Source: UBA8389 sp964472175 (GTDB lineage Bacteria > Bacteroidota > Bacteroidia > Bacteroidales > UBA1402). Taken from it: a stretch of 11,123 bases of DNA. Location of the stretch: the NCBI GenBank assembly GCA_964472175.1, contig CAYYJF010000057.1, positions 1 through 11,123 of the forward strand, given 5' to 3'. The position numbers were made by a program, and so were the translations under genes. Positions within the stretch are counted from its first letter, which is position 1, and each line of letters starts with the position of its first letter. Under the pieces are notes generated by a model, which did not search any database, was not told the origin of the DNA, and saw only the letters and a program-made list of their open reading frames with translations. This document shows positions 6,537-11,123 of the stretch, piece by piece.

Positions 6537-7355
6537 ATGATTGAAATCAAAAATTTGACGTTTCAGTACAAAAAAAATCAGCCGCTGTTTGAGGATTTTA
6601 ACCTGACCTTACAGCCTGGAAGTATTGTCGGATTGTTGGGGAAAAACGGTGCCGGAAAATCGACTTTGTTGAGTCTGATTGCCGGTTTGATCCCCTTGAA
6701 AAAAGGAGAAATTGCGGTAAATGGCTTTATGCCATTCCAACGAAATCCCAATTTTTTAGCCGATGTCAGTTTGGTGCCCGAGGAATTTGGATTTCCTGCT
6801 GTCACCATTGAACGCTATGTGAATGCCATTTCACCCTTGTATCCATCTTTTGACAAAGAAAAGTTGCAAAAAATCATGTTGGAGTTTGAATTGAGCAGCA
6901 ACAAAAAACTCAATCAACTCTCTCATGGACAGCGAAAAAAGTTTCTCATAGCCTTTACCCTTGCCAGCAATTGTAAACTTTTAATCCTGGATGAACCGAC
7001 CAACGGTTTGGACATTCCTTCCAAAAGTCAATTCAGAAAAATATTGGTCGGCTCCATTACTGAGGATCAATTGGTGCTTATTTCCACCCATCAGGTCAAA
7101 GACATTGACACCATCATTGACAAAGTGGTGGTCGTGGACAATGGATCCATGTTGTTCGAACAGGACATCACCTACATCAATCAGCACTATTATTTTGATA
7201 CCGTGTCAACGCTCCATGGCGTCGATCAAGTGATGTATCATGAAAGCAGTCCGATGGGACACAAAATTATCCGCCCTGTCGAAGATGGGAATGAATCCCC
7301 CCTCGATCTGGAACTTTTATTCAATGCCATTGTCAACCACTCCATAAATAATTAA
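6537..7355 (+). CDS. ABC transporter ATP-binding protein
   Basis: This 272-residue cytoplasmic ATPase of the CcmA/YtrB type powers the permease encoded next. Positions from the ATG at 6537: Walker A GKNGAGKS (35-42), signature LSHGQ (128-132), Walker B LLILDEP (148-154, catalytic E153), and the H-loop histidine in STHQ (185). The region where a Q-loop glutamine is usual reads VPEEFGFP, with glutamates, as seen in several of this exporter-like subfamily. After about residue 200 there is a family-typical C-terminal extension rather than a second ATPase domain. The start at 6537 gives the normal family N terminus (MIEIKNLTFQY); an ATG at 6510 would add nine residues without homology. The gene is first in the operon, and the permease begins 3 nt after its stop. 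The substrate is unknown. Confidence 0.93.
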   Translation: MIEIKNLTFQYKKNQPLFEDFNLTLQPGSIVGLLGKNGAGKSTLLSLIAGLIPLKKGEIAVNGFMPFQRNPNFLADVSLVPEEFGFPAVTIERYVNAISPLYPSFDKEKLQKIMLEFELSSNKKLNQLSHGQRKKFLIAFTLASNCKLLILDEPTNGLDIPSKSQFRKILVGSITEDQLVLISTHQVKDIDTIIDKVVVVDNGSMLFEQDITYINQHYYFDTVSTLHGVDQVMYHESSPMGHKIIRPVEDGNESPLDLELLFNAIVNHSINN

Positions 7356-7358
7356 CCC

Positions 7359-8276
7359 ATGCACACACCATCTGTTTTTAATCTCAAGCGTTTTGGGCAT
7401 TTGATGGCTTATGATCTCAAACTCAACGCACAGAAATATATTCTGGCGATTGCCGCCTTTGTTATTTTATTGTATTGCTGGATCTTGTTTCAAATGCATC
7501 AATCCCCCAATCAATTTATGTGGCACCAAGAAACATTCATGCCCAATAACCAATATTATTACACGAATACACAAGGTTATGTGAGTTCCTTCTTTCTGGC
7601 CCTGATGGCTTATGGATTGTTTATTGGGATGTCTTTTACCCGTTGGGGAAACAAAATTCGCCGCATTTCATATCTTCAGTTGCCTGCTTCTACTTTTGAA
7701 AAGTACCTGCATCCATTTCTGGTACGCATCGTCGCTGGCGCAAGCTTGTTTTTTCTCCTCTTTATGCTGGTGGCACAGTTGGCCGGATTTACCTACAACA
7801 AACAAATGTCTGCTTTCAAAGAATCGACCCAATACCATGAGATGATGGCCCTTCAAAACAGCGGAAATGTTTCCACTTACACCATCCAAAAGATGGAGTA
7901 CAAACCCGATGCTTTTAGTTATGGTATGTTGGACGACAATCAATCCAAAGTACCGACCCCGATTGTGCCCATTGTATTTGCATTTGTCTCGATTGGATTG
8001 TTTTTATTTGTTGTTCCCATGTTTTTCCGAAAACAAGCCCTGATCAAAACCATCTTGCTCTTTTTTATCGGTGTGTTCTTGGTCGCCTGTACCTTTGTGC
8101 TGTTTTCGCATTTGATCTATCCGGATCAAACCATGGGTTTTAACGTACACCTGGATACTGTACAGTTGACAAAGAAATACAATAGTTTTGATTTGGCCAT
8201 GTATGCTTTGGTGTATTCCTCCTGGTTGTTTTTTCTGTTTATTGGTTACTTCAAGCTTAAAGAAATGAAAGTATGA
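7359..8276 (+). CDS. ABC-2 type permease, six membrane helices
   Basis: This 305-residue integral inner-membrane protein is the transmembrane half of the ABC system. Hydrophobic segments are visible at about 27-45, 74-93, 120-144, 200-222, 229-251 and 280-298. A soluble loop of about 55 residues lies between helices three and four (about 145-199) and would face the periplasm if the N terminus is cytoplasmic. The cytoplasmic stretch RRISYLQLPASTFEKYL (101-117) resembles the LPAS..EK motif common in Bacteroidota ABC-2 permeases and probably forms the coupling helix that contacts the ATPase. The gene begins 3 nt after the ATPase gene and ends in a 4-nt ATGA overlap with the GntR gene, so the three are almost certainly translated together. 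The substrate cannot be predicted; bacitracin- or acetoin-type (Ytr-like) systems are the nearest general comparison. Confidence 0.85.
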   Translation: MHTPSVFNLKRFGHLMAYDLKLNAQKYILAIAAFVILLYCWILFQMHQSPNQFMWHQETFMPNNQYYYTNTQGYVSSFFLALMAYGLFIGMSFTRWGNKIRRISYLQLPASTFEKYLHPFLVRIVAGASLFFLLFMLVAQLAGFTYNKQMSAFKESTQYHEMMALQNSGNVSTYTIQKMEYKPDAFSYGMLDDNQSKVPTPIVPIVFAFVSIGLFLFVVPMFFRKQALIKTILLFFIGVFLVACTFVLFSHLIYPDQTMGFNVHLDTVQLTKKYNSFDLAMYALVYSSWLFFLFIGYFKLKEMKV

Positions 8277-8650
8277 GTATGGATTTTAAATCGACGAAAG
8301 GTATTTTTCAGCAAATAGCCGATACCCTTTCGCACCGCATATTGGAAGGTCAATTGAAGGCCGGGGACAGAATTCCTTCCGTACGGGATTTATCCGAGGA
8401 ATTTGAAGTGAATCGCAACACCCTGCTGCGTACCTATGCCCTTCTGAACGATGCCGGAATCATTGAAAACAAACGAGGCGTCGGTTTTTTCGTTGCTGAC
8501 GATGCGGTTGAACGCATTCGTTCCCGTGAGAAAGCTGCTTTTTTTGCAGATGAATTGCCTGAATTTTTAAACAAAGTCCGTTTACTCGGATTAACCAAAG
8601 AAGACTTAACCGAATTGATGGAATTACTTGAAAAAAACACCAAGATATGA
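8273..8650 (+). CDS. GntR-family (YtrA-type) transcriptional regulator
   Basis: This 125-residue DNA-binding protein has an N-terminal winged helix (about 8-75) of the GntR family: FQQIADTLSHRILEGQLKAG, then RIPSVRDLSEEFEVNRNTLL and the wing IIENKRGVGFFV (64-75). The short C-terminal part (about 76-125) is only two or three helices, which is characteristic of the YtrA subfamily. That subfamily lacks a large ligand domain and is usually encoded with ABC transporters. It is probably an autorepressor of this operon, released by an unknown signal such as an antimicrobial. The start ATG overlaps the permease stop (ATGA, 8273-8276); an ATG at 8279 is a possible alternative. Its last bases overlap the next gene in the same way. 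In many operons of this family the regulator comes first, whereas here it is third. Confidence 0.93.
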   Translation: MSMDFKSTKGIFQQIADTLSHRILEGQLKAGDRIPSVRDLSEEFEVNRNTLLRTYALLNDAGIIENKRGVGFFVADDAVERIRSREKAAFFADELPEFLNKVRLLGLTKEDLTELMELLEKNTKI

Positions 8651-9366
8651 AAACAAGTACCAAAATAATAACGCTGTATTTCTGCCTCTTATTTGCCGGT
8701 ATCCTGGCGCTGTTCATTGTTTCGAAAACCATGTATAAAGGTTACGATCCGCGATCCGGAATGGAGCAAATGGACCTTGTATCGCACGAAAAAAGTTTGC
8801 CCGAATTCAAGGTTGTGGTGCTTTTGGATGAAGCCAAATGCAAACTTGTCGTTTCCAAAGATAACAATAAAGCATCCTGGCAAATACCCGGGAAAAAGGA
8901 TGTTTTAGGTGAACCGTTCTTTGTGCGCAACGATACACTGTACATTAAAAAGAGCATTACAGGCAATACCTGGGATTTGAATATTACTTCCAAAAGTTTG
9001 CAGACACTCATCATACAGCCTGGTGGATGTGTGCGTTTGGTCGAACCTGTGCATACCAATTTGGACGTGGTGGTCAATCAAGGTGAATTTTTTCTTGAAT
9101 CCACCTCAAACAGCGAGCAGGCTGAATTGCTTCGACACACCTTTAACCTGAATCTAAAAGCCAAATCTAAATCGTATGTGGAACTCAATAGTTGGTTCAA
9201 CCACTTGAATGCGCAAATGGATAGTTCAAATTTACAGTCCAATACCTCTTGCATGATTCAGCAGGTTCAATTAAATTTGGTAAACTTTGCAAAAGCAACC
9301 ATTCAACAGTCTCCGAATGAAATTGTTGCGAAAAGAGACAGTACAAGTTATTTGAGAATCTACTAA
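8647..9366 (+). CDS. Membrane-anchored beta-rich envelope protein, possibly GIN/DUF2807-like
   Basis: I do not recognise this 239-residue protein with certainty. A single hydrophobic helix at about 6-26 (ITLYFCLLFAGILALFIV) should anchor it in the inner membrane with the rest in the periplasm. Residues about 52-240 are mostly alternating short beta strands (LYIKKSITGNTWDLNITSKS, LDVVVNQGEFFLEST, KSYVEL), with the repetitive turns and Asn/Ser content of the GIN-type beta-helix proteins (DUF2807) common in Bacteroidota. Those are often encoded near ABC exporters and regulators. Three cysteines (C65, C128, C202) lie in the predicted periplasmic part. The ATG overlaps the GntR stop by 4 nt, and the next gene starts 10 nt after its stop, so it belongs to the operon. 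The beta-helix reading is an inference from pattern only. Confidence 0.75.
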   Translation: MKTSTKIITLYFCLLFAGILALFIVSKTMYKGYDPRSGMEQMDLVSHEKSLPEFKVVVLLDEAKCKLVVSKDNNKASWQIPGKKDVLGEPFFVRNDTLYIKKSITGNTWDLNITSKSLQTLIIQPGGCVRLVEPVHTNLDVVVNQGEFFLESTSNSEQAELLRHTFNLNLKAKSKSYVELNSWFNHLNAQMDSSNLQSNTSCMIQQVQLNLVNFAKATIQQSPNEIVAKRDSTSYLRIY

Positions 9367-9376
9367 TCCATAATCC

Positions 9377-11123
9377 ATGAAAAAATCAATCGTTATCTTA
9401 GGTCTCATGCTTGTATGGTGCACTCAAGGGTTGAATGCACAGCTGCCCGAAACAGTCGTTGGCAATTGGATCAATCCAAACAACGGAAATTGGGAATATG
9501 GTTTTTTTGAGAAATTTGTTATATTTCAAAATGACTTTTGGGACTACGAGTCTGTTGTTTCAGACAAAAAAGGCAACACGGACATGGTGCTGCGCAAAGG
9601 GAAGGATAAGGTTCAGTTGAAGGTGAAGCTTCAAAAAGACAATGCCCTCACCATACAGCAAGGGACATCGAAAGCTGCTTCATTTGCTCGTATGGACAAA
9701 GTCTATCCAGATTATCCCCATAAAGACCAGTCTTTTTTCCGTAAACCAAACTATAAAAGAGACTCTGTCACCATTGTCGGCTACTACAGAAACAGGGAAA
9801 AAATTCCCCAGCAATTTATCCAGAGGCTCGTGAATGGCCCGTTCCGCGTGTCTCTCTCAAACTTTGTTTCTGACGATGAAGACGATTTTTTTGCTGATAT
9901 TGATTCACTTGGCCGGTTTAAAATAACCATACCTGTGATGAATGTACAGGAAATGTATGTCGATTGGCAACGCATGCAAATACGTTTGTTTTTGGAAGCC
10001 GGAGATACCCTGATGTTGTTTGCTGATATGATGGATTACATTCCGCTTGAAAAAGACGGCAGCATGGATGGGTATATGAATCGTCCCAAACAATTGTTGT
10101 TTATGGGCGACAATGCCAGACTGAGCAATGAATTGAATACATTCAAAGCTCCAAGATTGTTTCCGGATAGAAACAGGGCCGAAAAGGGCAGCGAAATGGA
10201 TTATTTACGTCATTGTGACTCCATTTCCAATGAACGCCTGAAGGGATTGCAGTCACACATAAATCTGCATCCCAATGTTTCTGAGAAGTTTAAAGTCATT
10301 TCAACGGAATATGAGCGAAACAACCTGCTTTTTTATTTGATGCAACACCGGTTTGAAGCCCGTCGTAAGGGAAGTCCAAAAATGAACGATGCATTTATTG
10401 ATTTTGTACGCAATAAGGCCGTTTTTGATCAGGAGTGGATGTACACGGGAATACGTGACTTTTCCAGCTTTCTCAGAGATTGGGTAGGCTATCATGAGGA
10501 CATCAATCCAAGCCAGATTACATTGACATTCAAGGAAATATTGAATTACGTTTTATCCAACAAAACCATTCCTGAGGAATCCATGCGCTTGCTCAAAGAA
10601 TTGGCTTCTATGAACGATGCCTTTGAAAAAGCCAAACCGGAAGAACAGGCTGCATTGCAGGAAAAATTCAAACCCATGCTGAAAAAAGCGGAAACGCTCA
10701 ATCCCCTGTTTAACGAAGTGGCTGCTGAGATGGTTGCCAAAAGGAAAAAATTAAGACCTGTTTCAGATTCATTGCTGACCAACGAGAACCTGAGACATCT
10801 CTGGAATGCGAGAACGTATTATGAAATGATGTATGTCAACCATTTACCCCTTAAGCCAGAACAACTGCAGGAGATGAGAACATCGGTCGTCATTCCTTCT
10901 GTTGTTGAGCAAGTGGAAGCTGTGCATCATTTTTACGAAAAAGTCGCTTCAACCGGGATGACTTATGCTGCCAGCCTCAAAAATACCGAACATCTGAAAG
11001 AATATAAAGATGCCAAAGCTCTTTTTGATGAGCTCACCAAGCCATACATCGGAAAGGTCGTCTATGTGGATTTTTGGGGCACCTGGTGCGGACCCTGCAA
11101 GGAAAATATGAAATATGTGAAGG
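9377..11123 (+). CDS. Secreted thioredoxin-like (TlpA-type) protein, 3' end missing
   Basis: The frame is open from the ATG at 9377 to the window edge, giving 582 residues without a stop. Residues 1-21 form a signal peptide (MKKSIVILGLMLVWCTQGLNA). The long middle part is not recognised: a beta-rich section (about 22-230) followed by a mainly helical section (about 240-540, with runs such as SNERLKGLQSHINLHP and EEQAALQEKFKPMLKKAE). A thioredoxin fold starts near 557 (GKVVYVDFWGTWCGPCKENM), with the catalytic CxxC cysteines at 571 and 574. Bacteroidota encode many such exported proteins with a large N-terminal extension, and their targets are largely unknown. About 100-130 more residues would be expected. 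It should act in the periplasm as a disulfide reductase or isomerase. The gene starts 10 nt after the preceding stop and is probably the fifth gene of the ABC-GntR operon. Confidence 0.88.
   Translation, partial: MKKSIVILGLMLVWCTQGLNAQLPETVVGNWINPNNGNWEYGFFEKFVIFQNDFWDYESVVSDKKGNTDMVLRKGKDKVQLKVKLQKDNALTIQQGTSKAASFARMDKVYPDYPHKDQSFFRKPNYKRDSVTIVGYYRNREKIPQQFIQRLVNGPFRVSLSNFVSDDEDDFFADIDSLGRFKITIPVMNVQEMYVDWQRMQIRLFLEAGDTLMLFADMMDYIPLEKDGSMDGYMNRPKQLLFMGDNARLSNELNTFKAPRLFPDRNRAEKGSEMDYLRHCDSISNERLKGLQSHINLHPNVSEKFKVISTEYERNNLLFYLMQHRFEARRKGSPKMNDAFIDFVRNKAVFDQEWMYTGIRDFSSFLRDWVGYHEDINPSQITLTFKEILNYVLSNKTIPEESMRLLKELASMNDAFEKAKPEEQAALQEKFKPMLKKAETLNPLFNEVAAEMVAKRKKLRPVSDSLLTNENLRHLWNARTYYEMMYVNHLPLKPEQLQEMRTSVVIPSVVEQVEAVHHFYEKVASTGMTYAASLKNTEHLKEYKDAKALFDELTKPYIGKVVYVDFWGTWCGPCKENMKYVK

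Noticed and set aside
1..11123. tRNA, rRNA, CRISPR array or riboswitch
   Set aside because: No cloverleaf, regularly spaced repeat array or recognisable aptamer was seen in any spacer, and the spacers are all short.

Overview
The window looks like part of a chromosome from a member of the Bacteroidota, probably an environmental or gut polysaccharide degrader. The reasons are: a periplasmic two-propeller/Y_Y_Y sensor of the type otherwise known from hybrid two-component systems, a secreted GH43 enzyme, an ORF-dense layout with weak or absent Shine-Dalgarno sites, a large secreted thioredoxin-like protein, and promoters of the TTTG-N19-TAnnTTTG form. I cannot name the genus.

Region 1 (1-1925) looks like accessory DNA. 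It holds a minus-strand AAA ATPase of the DUF4143 type with its own near-perfect Bacteroidota promoter and a pair of 11-bp direct repeats on that promoter. Next comes a broken gene for a small helix-turn-helix (excisionase-like) protein, with its two halves in different frames, then about 160 bases without a gene that may include an insertion-sequence end.

Region 2 (1926-6415) is a small glycan-use locus. A secreted GH43 glycosidase with a C-terminal CBM6-like module is read on the minus strand and ends at a strong hairpin terminator. A large membrane-spanning regulator is transcribed divergently from it. The regulator has the periplasmic sensor of a hybrid two-component system and an AraC DNA-binding domain, but nothing recognisable as a kinase or receiver between them. 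It probably senses an oligosaccharide and controls the enzyme gene next to it. There is no SusC/SusD pair in the window.

Region 3 (6471-11123) is a tightly packed plus-strand operon: ABC transporter ATPase, six-helix permease, YtrA-type GntR repressor, a membrane-anchored beta-rich protein, and a secreted thioredoxin-like protein with a WCGPC motif that runs off the window. Three of the four junctions are 4-nt overlaps or gaps of 3 nt, and the fourth gap is 10 nt. The order suggests an exporter-type system controlled by its own GntR protein in response to a small molecule or envelope stress, with two cell-envelope proteins added to the same transcript. The transported substrate cannot be read from the sequence.
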